Positions 10,081-21,121 of a stretch of 64,000 bases of DNA are shown here, piece by piece. The first letter of the stretch is position 1; every line of letters starts with the position of its first letter. Both the position numbers and the translations under genes were made by a program. The stretch spans positions 7,040,953 to 7,104,952 of the forward strand of contig JASKMD010000024.1 in NCBI GenBank assembly GCA_030144725.1. Reading direction: 5' to 3'. The notes under the pieces are model-generated. The model saw only the letters and a list, made by a program, of their open reading frames with translations. It was not told the DNA's origin and ran no database searches. Source of the DNA: Haematococcus lacustris (taxonomy: Eukaryota > Chlorophyta > Chlorophyceae > Chlamydomonadales > Haematococcaceae).

Positions 10081-12353
10081 ATGCTGGCGAAGATGCTGGC
10101 CCAGCTCTGGTCGCCCCGGGTTCGTCCCTGGCAGCCTCTGACCCACTGCCTGCTGGCAGACCCCTCCCACGGCCTTAGCACGTGGGTCATCACCGACCCC
10201 ACCGCCCCACCCTCGCGAGGCATCAGCGCGCGGCTGCAAGCTCACGTGACGGCCCTGGCTGAGCTCAAGCTGTTCCGTGCGGTGCCCCCCGCTGGCCAAT
10301 CCTTCATCTCGGTGTTGGCGGAGCCGCTGTGGTACAACGCGCAAGTCCGCATGAACCCAGCAGCAAGGGAGGCAGCAGCTGAGCAGGGTTGGACCCACGT
10401 CTGCCACGTGAGGAAGGCCCTCCACAGCCCCCAGCTGGAGGGGGAGGCCCGCTGGGCTGCCGACCTGGTCAGGGCTTGCCTCCCCGAGCCCTGGCAGGGC
10501 ATGGTGGACCGCTTGCTGCCTCCACAGCCGGAGTGGGAGTGCCTGAGGGTTGGGCCAGGGGTGGGGTTTGTGATGCGGCGCACCCTCCTGCTCCAGCCCT
10601 CCCACTGGGTGGGCCCCAACGGCCGCCTCTACCCCCTACACCCCACAGGGCAAGGGCCCCTCGGGGCTTTCTGGGCGGAGGAGGGGGCGGCCTGGGAGCC
10701 AGCTGCGGTGGCCCGGCTAAACAGCTACAGGCTAACCCCGGAGGAGCGAGCCACTCACCTCCGCCCTCTACCCGCCCAGCGTCACGTGGCGCAGGAGCAG
10801 GCTCAGAGGCAGGAAGGACCCCGGGGGTGGGCAGGGGAGGGGGGCGGGCAAGGGGGCGGGGCGGGGGCAGGGGGCGAGGGCGTGGAGGAGGTGGAGGTCG
10901 TAGGGGCGCAGGGGGCGGGGCGGGAGGGCAGGCTGCCGACCCAGCTGACGAGGGGCCTGGCACCTGGCCTAAGGAGGAGTGGCTCTTGGGCCCCTGGGCT
11001 CACCTGCAGCTGGACCCTCAGGTGTGGGGCATGGGCAACAGCACCCTTCTGGACTTCTCGGTCGAGCATGCCAGGGTGCGCCTCCACCAGCTCCAGCGCG
11101 TCAGTGCCGACCCCCTGTACCTACCCAATGGGGGCCTGTGGCCTGCGCTGTGGGGTGTGCGCCCCCCCCGGGCAGCGGGCGAACCGGAGGTGGCAGCGGT
11201 GGCTGATGGAGCCCTGAGGGAGCTGGAGCTCAAGTGGGAGGCTAGCGCGCAGCAGGTGGCAGGCCAGGGGGCAGCGGGGGAGCGGGAGCATCAGGGCAGG
11301 GATGTGGAGGAGCGGCTCCCCGAGGAGGTGCAGGGCAGCCAACCGCCTTGCTGGCTTGACACCTCCGCCAGGGCGCACCAGCGACCCTCGCCGCAGATGA
11401 GGGCGGCCCAGCAGGCTGAGCGGCAGCTGGAGGCCCACCAGCGGCGTGGGGGCAGGCGGCCAGTTGCTCAGCCCGCCCCCCGGGCCGACACGGTGGACCA
11501 GCTGGCTGTGGGTGTTCAGGCGGGCCAGCCGTGTGCGAAGGTGTGGAAGGAGCTGCTAGACCCCACCCTCCGTAGAGAGCATGTCATCGTGGCCTGGCGG
11601 GTGCTTCACGCCAGCCTCATGGTGGGGGCCTTGTGGGGCCACATCCTCAAGGGTACGGTTGCCCCGGGCTCGTCCGCCTGCCGCTTCTGCCAGCCAGGGC
11701 ACCTGGAGACTCTAACACGCCTGCTAACCTGCCCCGCCGTGGTCCCAGCCTGGAAGTGGGTGCTGGACGTGTACGGCCGTCTCACAGGCACCCGCCCCCC
11801 CTCGGGCGACGCCATGCTGCTCCTCAGTGGGCGCCCCACCCGCGGCGAGGACCCCCCCTTCCAGCCCCCTGACAGCCTACTGTGCTTGCGGCTGCGCGTG
11901 GCCTACCTGGGCGCAGTGTGGCGCCTCCGCAGCTCAGGAGCCGCTACAGCCCTGCAGCCACAGCAGGTGGCGAGGCGGGTCGTGGAGGAGGTCATCTCCA
12001 CCCTCACCACGGCCGTCAAGCGTGACTGGCATCGGGTGGGGAGGGACATCTGGGTGGGCCTCTGCGGCGCTGTGCCCTTCACCTGGTTCAATGGCAAGGA
12101 CCCGGAGGTGGACGCTGCCCACATCGACCAGCTGTGGCCCGAGGCGTCGGGGGGCTGGTTTGCCAAGCAGCCTAGGAGGGAGCGGAGGGGAGGGCAGGAG
12201 GGGGCAGAGGGGAGGGTTGGGGCAGGAGGAGTGGAGGAGGACAGGGCAGCAGGGAGGCTTAGGCAGGGGGAGGGCAGGGCGCAGCGGGGTAAAGAACAGT
12301 TTGTTCGCCTCTCCTTGCAGTGGCCCGTCCCCTTCCCCGTCGAGCCAGCCTGA
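10081..12353 (+). pseudogene. LINE post-RT region with zinc knuckle, unit 2
   Basis: Two overlapping open frames, 10081-11217 and 10389-12353. The true frame switches between them inside the G-rich linker near 10860. The second contains DEGPGTWPKEEW, the QGSQPPCWLDTSARA module near 11331 and the zinc-knuckle region CRFCQPGHLETLTRLLTC near 11680, where the His position has been lost through a small deletion. It ends at 12353. Confidence 0.8.
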
Positions 12354-12802
12354 GCTGCAGGGTTGCTGGTGGGGGCTTAGTGCGTTCTGTGGGTGGGGTG
12401 GGCTAGGCCTCGGGGGTTCGTTTGGGTGTCAGGGGACCGGGGGCTCAGGTGGTCTTGGTTTAAGTGCCGGGGGTAGGATTCAAGGCTTCAGGTCGAGGGG
12501 CTGGGCTTAGGCTCGTGTATGTAGTTCTGTGAGGAGGGTATAGGAAAGTGTGTAAAGCTAGGGTGGCGGGCGTTGGTGTGAGGAGTGTCTTGACGTTGTC
12601 CTAAGAAGGGGGTTGCTTGTGGGGTGTGGACCTTTGCTTGGGGTGTGTAGACTTTTGCTTGGGGGTGGTGGACCGCTGTGTTTGGGTGGGGTGCTTGGGG
12701 CTCGTGTATGGGGGAACCATGTTTGTTGTAGTCTTCTCTATTCTTCTTTTCTTTAGTCACTCTCACTCTCTTCTAATGCTCCTCTCACGAAAAACAAACA
12801 AA

Positions 12803-14119
12803 GTGCAGGGCCTTGCCCAGCCGCACAAACTGCAGGCCCTGCTTGACTGGGCCGCTTACAGCCCGGCGCAAGTGGTATTTCTTCAAGAGTGCCATAGGGC
12901 GGAGGGCGTGTGGCAGTGGGCAGAAGCCCAATCGAGGGACAAGCCCGCCTGGCGGGGGCAGTGGTTTTACACCCCTGGCCCCGGCAGCTCCCAAGGCTGC
13001 CTGGTGTTGGTCAAGCCCTCCACCATCCTCCAGGGGTGCACCCAGGTGCAGCTGCAGGCAGAGGGGGCCCAGGGGCGGGTGCTGCGGGTAGACGGGGAGC
13101 TCGCAGGCAGGCCGGTGTCCCTAGTGTGCGTGTACGCCCCGGCGCAGCAGGCAGAGCGGCCAGCGTTCTACGCAGAGTGCCTCCCCGCTTGCCTCCAGCC
13201 AGCCGCCGACCGCCGCCTCCTCCTCATGGGGGGCGACTTCAACTGCATCCTAGCCCCCGTGGACAGAGTGGGCATCCCGCAGGGCTCGCAGCATGTGGAG
13301 GCCTGGGTGGGCAGCCGGGGCCAAGGGGCGGAGCAGCTGCGGCAGCTGGTGGGTGAGCGGGGGTTGGTGGACCCGTGGCGCCATCTGCACCCCTCCAAGA
13401 GAGACCTCACCCACTTCAGCGAGCGTTGGCAGACGGGAGCGCGCCTCGACCGGTGGTACATCTCGGAGGAGCTGGTGCAGTGGCAGATGTACAGCGCCAT
13501 CCAGGGGGTGCTGCCAGTGCCCACCGACCACCGGCCCATGTCAGGGGCAGTGTGCCCCCCCGACCTGCCTCTCACCGTCCCCGCTCCCCGGCAGCTGCAC
13601 CCCGCCCACCTCGACAACCCTGACCTGCTGGACTGCCTCAAGCTCTTCCTCCAGGCGGAGGAACATCACCACGAGGCTGCGAGTCAGCTGGGGCTGCCTA
13701 GGGATGGGCACAGGGCCAGGTGGGCCCGCATCAAGCAAGGCATGGCCATGCGTGCCCAGCACTTCCTGCGGGCCCAGCGCCGCGCGCAGCGTGACCTGCA
13801 GCAGCGCAGGGAGAAGGCGGCAGCAGTGGCCAGGGCTCACCTCGTGCGGCAGCTAGTGTGGGTAGAGCGAGAGGGGGAGGCTGAGGTGCAGGCGGCGCAG
13901 CACCTGAGAGAGGCCGCAGCCCTGGCGGGTGTGGGGGCGAGGGAGCAGGGGGCCCAGCAGTCCCTGCTGGCCAGCGCAGTCCTCGACCAGTACTACGGCG
14001 ACCGCTCCTCCTTCTACTTCTACCATCGCGACCAGCCCGCGCACACCCCCACCCTCATCACCTCTTTCCAGCTCCCCGGCCAGCCAGGTTAGCCAGCAGA
14101 CCTCACCACGCCGGCCGGG
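12803..14119 (+). pseudogene. LINE endonuclease domain, unit 3
   Basis: The best preserved endonuclease in the array: open from 12617 in the upstream 3' UTR through all endonuclease motifs and the Gln/Arg/Ala-rich linker to a Gln-to-stop TAG at 14090-14092, just before RT. It still lacks the first endonuclease strand. Motifs seen are FLQECHR, VYAPAQQ, GGDFNCI, RLDRWYIS and PTDHRPM. Confidence 0.86.
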
Positions 14120-15820
14120 GTGAAGGCAGCGTGCAGGGCTTTCCAGCAGCACTACTCAGCCGCCGAGCCAACCGGAGTCTCCGCAGCCAAGCCGGTAGAC
14201 ACAGCTGCGCGCGCCACGCTGCTCGGCAGCCTCACCTCCCACCTCACCCCCACCCAGGCCAGGGCTGCCGAGGGCCCCGATGGCAGCCCTATGCTGTCAG
14301 AGGAGGAGCTGGGCCGGGCTCTGCAAGGCTGCGCGCACAGCAAGGCACCGGGGCTAGATGGGCTGCCCATGGAGGTCTACGACCGGTTGTGGGTGGAGCT
14401 GGGGCGGCCGCTGCGGGCCATGTTGCGAGAGGCCCTGGCAGACACCACTGACCCTGCCCCGCTGGCTGAGTTCCTGACCGGCATCATCACCCTCGTGCCC
14501 AAGGCTGGCAAGCCGAGGGACCAGGTGGCCGGCTACCGCCCTATCACGCTCCTCAACTGCGACGTGCGCTTGATGGCCAGGACAGTAGGGGACCGGCTGC
14601 AGCTGCCCTTGGACCTCCTGGTGTCCCCCCCTCAATCGGTCTTCATCCTGGGCAGGGACATCAGCGACAGCGTGCAGTTCCACCTGGGCTTGCTGGAGTA
14701 CCTGCAACAGCGGGGCAGCCCTGCCTGGCTGTTGTTGCTGGAGCTAGCGGGGGCCTATGACAACGTGTCCTGGGGCTTGCTCCAGGACACGATGGAGGCC
14801 ATGGGGTTCTGCCGGGAGGGGCATGTGCGCTGGGCTCAGCTACTGCACCGGGGGGCCACGAGCCAGGTGCTGGTCTACGGCCACCTCACCAACAGCTTCG
14901 CCCTTGCGTCGGGGCTTCTGCAGGGCAGCGGGGCCTCCCCGCTCTACTGGTGCATCGTACTCCAGCCGCTGGTCAGCTAGCTCGCCCCAGCTGGCAGGCC
15001 GCATCAGCACCCCCACCATCCCCTCCAGCCCTCTGGCCATGCACAGGGCCTCCATGACCCCGCGCTCCCCTCAAAGGAGTATGCGGACGACCTCACCATC
15101 GTGGTGCTCGATCGGGTCAGAGACGGGAAGGTGGTAGTGGAGGCCCTGGGCCTGTTCCGCGCTGTTGGGGGCCCTGCGCTTAGCGTGAGCAAGAGCTCAG
15201 CCCTGCCGTGCGCCCAGCCAGAGCCTGGGCCGGGTAACCAGGAGGGCTCGGGCCCCGAGGGGGCGGGGAGGGGGAGAAAGGGGGGGTGACGGAGGGGAAG
15301 GGGGCGGGCAGGGGCAGGTGGGCGAGCAGGGGCTAGGGGGTGGGCCGGGGGAAGGTGGCGGGCCAGGACAGCTACAGGGCGGGCGGGAGCAGGGTGGGGA
15401 GCAGGAGCCGGAGGTGGTCATCCCAGCTTTCCGAGCGGGGGTGCCACTGCGCCACCTGGGGGTCCCTCTTGGGGCGGCCTCCTACGCTGCCACCGGCGAG
15501 GCCGCCTTCGGTGGGGCGGCGGCGGCCATGATGGCAGCCTCCCTCCCTTGGCGGCCCCAAGGCCTCAACCTCCTGGGGCGGGTACAGGTGGCCCAGCAGT
15601 GCCTGGCCTCCAAGTCCATCTACCAAATGGCCTTCGTGCAACCCTCCACTCCTCTGGCGCAGGCCATGGCATTGGCTGTCAATCGCTTTGTGGCAGCCTC
15701 AGACCTGCCCCAGGAACGCAGCCCCAACAGCGGCCGCCTCTACCCTAGCAAGGCCATCTGCGTGATGCCCCGGGGGGAGGGAGGGGTGGGGCTTCCCGAT
15801 CTGCGGGTAACAGCACGGCC
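14120..15820 (+). pseudogene. LINE reverse transcriptase, unit 3
   Basis: Open from 14120 to 14980, where a small deletion after LQPLVS shifts frame; YADD is then found near 15080 in another frame. Motif A reads LELAGAYDNVSW. The Gly-rich insert is at about 15250-15400 and is followed by RAGVPLRHLGVPLG. The DLRVT frameshift near 15810 is shared with units 1 and 2. Confidence 0.85.
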
Positions 15821-18096
15821 ATGCTGGCGAAGATGCTGGCCCAGCTCTGGTCGCCCCGGGTTCGTCCCTGGCAGCCTCTGACCCACTGCCTGCTGGCAGA
15901 CCCCTCCCACGGCCTTAGCACGTGGGTCATCACCGACCCCACCGCCCCCCCCTCGCGAGGCATCAGCGCGCGGCTGCAAGCTCACGTGACGGCCCTGGCT
16001 GAGCTCAAGCTGTTCCGTGCGGTGCCCCCCGCTGGCCAATCCTTCATCTCGGTGTTGGCGGAGCCGCTGTGGTACAATGCGCAAGTCCGCATGAACCCAG
16101 CAGCAAGGGAGGCAGCAGCTGAGCAGGGTTGGACCCACGTCTGCCACGTGAGGGAGGCCCTCCACAGCCCCCAGCTGGAGGGGGAGGCCCGCTGGGCTGC
16201 CGACCTGGTCAGGGCTTGCCTCCCCGAGCCCTGGCAGGGCATGGTGGACCGCTTGCAGCCTCCACAGCCGGAGTGGGAGTGCCTGAGGGTTGGGCCAGGG
16301 GTGGGGTTTGTGATGCGGCGCACCCCCCTGCTCCAGCCCTCCCACTGGGTGGGCCCCAACGGCCGCCTCTACCCCCTACACCCCACAGGGCAAGGGCCCC
16401 TCGGGGCTTTCTGGGCGGAGGAGGGGGCGGCCTGGGAGCCAGCTGCGGTGGCCCGGCTAAACAGCTACAGGCTAACCCCGGAGGAGCGAGCCACTCACCT
16501 CCGCCCTCTACCCGCCCAGCGTCACGTGGCGCAGGAGCAGGCTCAGAGGCAGGAAGGACCCCGGGGATGGGCAGGGGAGGGGGGCGGGCAAGGGGGCGGG
16601 GCGGGGGCAGGGGGCGAGGGCGTGGAGGAGGTGGAGGTCGTAGGGGCGCAGGGGGCGGGGCGGGAGGGCAGGCTGCCGACCCAGCTGACGAGGGGCCTGG
16701 CACCTGGCCTAAGGAGGAGTGGCTCTTGGGCCCCTGGGCTCACCTGCAGCCGGACCCTCAGGTGTGGGGCATGGGCAACAGCACCCTTCTGGACTTCTCG
16801 GTCGAGCATGCCAGGGTGCGCCTCCACCAGCTCCAGCGCGTCAGTGCCGACCCCCTGTACCTACCCAATGGGGGCCTGTGGCCTGCGCTGTGGGGTGTGC
16901 GCCCCCCCCGGGCAGCGGGTGAACCAGAGGTGGCAGCGGTGGCTGATGGAGCCCTGAGGGAGCTGGAGCTCAAGTGGGAGGCTAGCGCGCAGCAGGTGGC
17001 AGACCAGGGGGCAGCGGGGGAGCGGGAACAGCAGGGCAGGGATGCGGAGGAGCGGCTCCTCGAGGAGGTGCAGGGCAGCCAACCGCCTCGCTGGCTGGAC
17101 ACCTCCGCCAGGGCGCACCAGCGACCCTCGCCGCAGATGAGGGCAGGCCAGCGGGCTGAGCGGCAGCTGGAGGCCCACCAGCGGCGTGGGGGCAGGCAGC
17201 CAGTTGCTCAGCCCGCCCCGCAGGCCGACACGGTGGACCAGCTGGCTGTGGGTGTTCAGGCGGGCCAGCCGTGTGCGAAGGTGTGGAAGGAGCTGCTAGA
17301 CCCCACCCTCCGCCGGGAACATGTCATCGTGGCCTGGCGGGTGCTTCACGCCAGCCTCATGGTGGGGGCCTTGTGGGGCCACATTTTCAAGGGTACGGTT
17401 GCCCCGGGCTCGTCCGCCTGCCGCTTCTGCCAGCCGGGGCCCCTGGAGACTCTAACCCACGCCTTCATGACCTGCCCCGCCGTGGTCCCAGCCTGGGAGT
17501 GGGTGCTGGACGTGTGCGGCCGCCTCACAGGCACCCGCCCCCCCTCGGGTGACGCCATGCTGCTCCTCAGTGGGCGCCCCACCCACGGCGAGGCCCCCCC
17601 CTTCCAGCCCCCTGACAGCCTGCTGTGGCTGCGGCTGCGCGTTGCCTACCTGGGCGCAGTGTGGCGCCTCCGCAGCTCAGGAGGCGCTACAGCCCTGCAG
17701 CCACAGCAGATGGCGAAGCGGGTCGTGGAGGAGGTCATCTTCACCCTCACCACGGCCGTCAAGCGTGACTGGCATCGGGTGGGGAGGGACGTCTGGGTGG
17801 GCCTCTGCGGTGCTGAGCCCTCCACCTGGTTCAAGGGCAAGGACCCGGAGCTGGACGCTACCCACTTCGACCAGCTGTGGCCTGAGGCGTCGGGGGCTTG
17901 GTTTGCCAAGCAGCCTAGGAGGGAGCGGAGGGGAGGGCAGGAGGGGGCAGAGGGGAGGGTTGGGGCAGGAGGAGTGGAAGAGGAGAGGGCAGCAGGGAGG
18001 CCTAGGCAGGGGGAGGGCAGGGCGCCGGGGGCGGGAGAGCTGTTTGTTCGCCTTTCCTTGCAGTGGCCCGTCCCCTTCCCCGTCGTTCCAGCCTGA
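15821..18096 (+). pseudogene. LINE post-RT region with zinc knuckle, unit 3
   Basis: The longest intact stretch of this region is the frame 16129-18096. The true frame again switches within the G-rich linker near 16600. The zinc knuckle is complete, CRFCQPGPLETLTHAFMTC near 17420-17475 (CX2CX9HX4C), followed by PAVVPAWEWVLDVCGRL and the C-terminal tail. The [15 protein letters not shown] module lies near 17070. Confidence 0.82.
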
Positions 18097-18540
18097 GCTG
18101 CAGGGTTGCTGGTGGGGGCTTAGTGAGTTCTGTGGGTGGGGTTAGCTAGGCTTCGGGGGGCTGTCTGGGTGTCAGGGACCGGGGGCTTAGGTGGTCTTGG
18201 CTTGGACGTTGGGGATAGGGTTTTAAGGTTTCAGGTCGAGGGGAGGGGCTTAGGCTCGTGTGGGTAGTTCTGTGGGGAGGGCCTGGGGAGGTGTGCAGAG
18301 TTAGGGTGGAGGGCGGTGGTGTGGGGGAGTGTCTTGACGTTGTCCTTGGGAGGGGGTTGCTTGTGGGGTGTGGACCTTTGCTTGGGATGTGTGGACCGCT
18401 GTGTTTAGGTGGGGTGCTTGGGGTTCGTGTATGGGGAAACCTTGTTTGTTGTAGTCTTTCTTTTCTTCTATTCTTTAGTCATTCTCACTCTTCTGTAATG
18501 CTCCTCCTTTAGGAATAAAAAAGGGTTAGGGTCGCAAGCC

Positions 18541-20137
18541 GGGGTGAAGGCAGCGTGCAGGGCTTTCCAGCAGCACTAATCAGCCGCCGAGCCAACCGGA
18601 GTCTCCGCAGCCAAGCCGGTAGACACAGCTGCGCGCGCCACGCTGCTCGGCAGCCTCACCTCCCACCTCACCCCCACCCAGGCCAGGGCTGCCGAGGGCC
18701 CCGATGGCAGCCCTATGCTGTCAGAGGAGGAGCTGGGCCGGGCTCTGCAAGGCTGCGCGCACAGCAAGGCACCGGGGCTAGATGGGCTGCCCATGGAGGT
18801 CTACGACCGGCTGTGGGTGGAGCTGGGGCGGCCGCTGCGGGCCATGTTGCGAGAGGCCCTGGCAGACACCACTGACCCTGCCCCGCTGGCTGAGTTCCTG
18901 ACCGGCATCATCACCCTGGTGCCCAAGGCTGGCAAGCCGAGGGACCAGGTGGCCGGCTACCGCCCTGTCACGCTCCTCAACTGCGACGTGCGCTTGGTGG
19001 CCAGGGCAGTAGAGGACCGGCTGCAGCTGCCCTTGGACCTCCTGGTGTCCCCCCCTCAATCGGTCTTCATCCTGGGCAGGGACATCAGCGACAGCGTGCA
19101 GTTCCACCTGGGCCTGCTGGAGTACCTGCAGCAGCGGGGCAGCCCTGCCTGGCTGTTGTTGCTGGACCCGGCGGGGGCCTATAACAACGTGTCCTGGGGC
19201 TTGCTCCAGGACACGATGGAGGCCATGGGTTTCTGCCGGGAGGGGCATGTGCGCTGGGCTCAGCTGCTGCACCGGGGGGCCACGAGCCAGGTGCTGGTCT
19301 ACGGCCACCTCACCAACAGCTTCGCCCTTGCGTCGGGGCTTCTGCAGGGCAGCGGGGCCTCCCCGCTCTACTGGTGCATCGTACTCCAGCCGCTGGTCAG
19401 CTACCTCAGCTCGCTCCAGCTGGCAGGCCGCATCAGCACCCCCACCATCCCCTCCAGCCCTCTGGCCATGCACAGGGCCTCCCTGACCCCCGCGCTCCCC
19501 TCAAAGGAGTATGCGGACGACCTCACCATCGTGGTGCTCGATCGGGTCAGAGACGGGAAGGTGGTAGTGGAGGCCCTGGGCCTGTTCCGCGCTGCTGGGG
19601 GCCCTGCGCTTAGCGTGAGCAAGAGCTCAGCCCTGCCGTGCGCCCAGCCAGAGCCTGGGCCGGGTAACCAGGAGGGCTCGGGCCCCGAGGGGGCAGGGAG
19701 GGGGAGGAAGGGGGGGTGACGGGGGGGAAGGGGGCGGGCAGGGGCAGGTGGGCGAGCAGGGGCAAGGGGATGGGCCGGGGGAAGGTGGCGGGCCAGGACA
19801 GCTGCAGGGCGGGCGGGAGCAGGGTGGGGAGCAGGAGCCGGAGGTGGTCATCCCAGCTGTCCGAGCGGGGGTGCCAGTGCGCCACCTGGGGGTCCCTCTT
19901 GGGGCGGCCTCCTACGCTGCCACCAGCAAGGCCGCCTTCGGGGGGGCGGCCGCGGCCATGATGGCAGCCTCCCTCCTTTGGCGGCCCCAAGGCCTCAACC
20001 TCCTGGGGCGGGTGCAGGTGGCACAGCAGTGCCTGGTCTCCAAGGCCATCTACCAAATGGCTTTCGTGCAAACCTCCGCTCCTCTGGCGCAAGTCATGGC
20101 CTTGGCTGTCAACCGCTTTGTGGCAGCCTCAGACCTG
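18541..20137 (+). pseudogene. LINE reverse transcriptase, copy 4
   Basis: Open mainly in 18715-19719, then 19748-20149 after the G-rich insert. It has the RT blocks and EYADDLTIVVLD. Motif A reads LDPAGAYNNVSW: the first Asp, absent from the array units, is kept, but the second conserved Asp has become Asn. The coding sequence is cut at 20137 by the TIR element and resumes at 23325 (RNPNTSRLNPSKAICVMPRGEGG). Confidence 0.82.
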
Positions 20138-20386
20138 CACTCACGATAAATAAGGCCGACGCGAGGGTCTTTTTTGCATCGGATGGACGTTCCGCTCCGA
20201 TAGAACGATAGAGCGTTGAGTTCAAGGGGGACCTCGCTCTTGAATGAAGTCCTAACTCGCAGCGGTTGCGGAGATACAACGATCCGCGCGCGGGGTACCC
20301 CCCCAAAAAAGGGCGGCTGTACAGATGCCATCAACTCAGCAAGCACATCAACTCAGCAAGCACTTCAAGTTGTGGAGCAAACTTAC

Positions 20387-20865
20387 GATGTGCGGCAACT
20401 TCTCGAGCTGAAGCATCTCTGCTTGCTCCTGGGCGGCGCGGCTGGGCAGGCGCTTCAGTTCCTTGAGCCGCGTATCCGCAGCGCAGAGGTGAAGCATGTA
20501 CCTGGTCGCGTTGTCGACCAAGTGCTCGAGTGCTGTGTCGAGCTTCTGCTGAACGCACCACGCCTGCGCCGGTCAACATCCGGTCAGGTCCCGGCCTGCA
20601 AGCCTGCAAGCCTGCAAGCCAGCCAGCTAGCAAGCAGTTGCACCTCGAAATGCTTCCAGGCCGTCGCGTAGCATCTGCTGGTATTTGGTTTTACGCGGTG
20701 GGGTGTGGTTGAATACACTTGTTGCAAGACAGCGACACTGTTCGTCAGCGGAGACTGCCTGGGTCTTTTCGTCAAGCTTTTGCTAGGTCCGTCGTCCTCC
20801 GCGTCTTCACTGTCCGCGTTCTCATATGTCTCATACTGTCTACCCCGCTTGCCACGCGGTCCCAT
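20387..20865 (-). CDS. Two-exon gene fragment inside the TIR element, recombinase-like N-terminus (tentative)
   Basis: On the minus strand an ATG at 20865 opens a 74-codon exon (20644-20865). A GT...AG interval at 20564-20643 (80 bp, donor GTGCAA, acceptor GGCGCAG) joins it in phase to a 59-codon exon (20387-20563), which ends at a consensus donor GTAAGT (20386-20381). The product would start with a basic, nuclear-signal-like segment and an acidic patch (ENADSEDAEDD), then NTSRCYATAWKHFE joined to AWCVQQKLD. That arrangement recalls the N-terminal SAM-like core-binding fold of tyrosine recombinases. No catalytic domain follows; only 240 bp remain before the TIR. It is either a deleted transposase-type gene or a captured host exon pair. 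The splice model is inferred. Confidence 0.4.
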
Positions 20866-21002
20866 TGCATAGAGCACGGCGATTGGTTAGAAACGGGCCG
20901 GTCTCAGACCTATCAGGCCTGGTCAATGGTCTGAAAAAGTGTGCCCACAGTCTGAAATTGCATGTTAACGTTGGTTAAATGAGCCCGGAATCTGTACAGC
21001 CG

Positions 21003-21121
21003 CATGTAGATGTCCTATGGACATACGACATCTGCACAGATGCATCCCTCGACATCTGCACAGCTGCCGACACAGTCGACATCTGCACAGATGCATCCCT
21101 CGACATCTGCACAGATGCCAA
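21003..21121. repeat. Left palindromic repeat cluster of the TIR element
   Basis: About four copies of gacatctgcacagatg-type sequence, each an inverted CATCTG/CAGATG pair around a CA or GCAC centre, spaced about 20-30 bp. The matching cluster near the other end suggests transposase-binding sites, as known for the subterminal repeats of En/Spm. Confidence 0.6.

Larger units (their letters stand above)
7056..12802 (+). mobile_element. LINE tandem unit 2 (defective)
   Basis: A 5747-bp unit in the same order as unit 1 but without the SINE-like insert, which supplies the empty site at 8690. The ORF tail ends at 12353 and the 3' UTR and A-rich tail at 12802. It starts at exactly the same base of the endonuclease as units 1 and 3, after the same A-rich tail. 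Sequence is close to unit 1 throughout. The 3' UTR belongs to the same subtype as unit 1. Confidence 0.9.
12803..18540 (+). mobile_element. LINE tandem unit 3 (defective, last unit of the array)
   Basis: Third full unit of the head-to-tail array, ORF end at 18096 and 3' UTR to about 18540. It begins at the same truncation point as units 1 and 2. Its 3' UTR is of the unit 0 type and its tail differs from the others: gaataaaaaagggttagggtcgcaa. It is then joined to a copy truncated at a different place (18541). So this is where the regular array ends. Confidence 0.88.
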
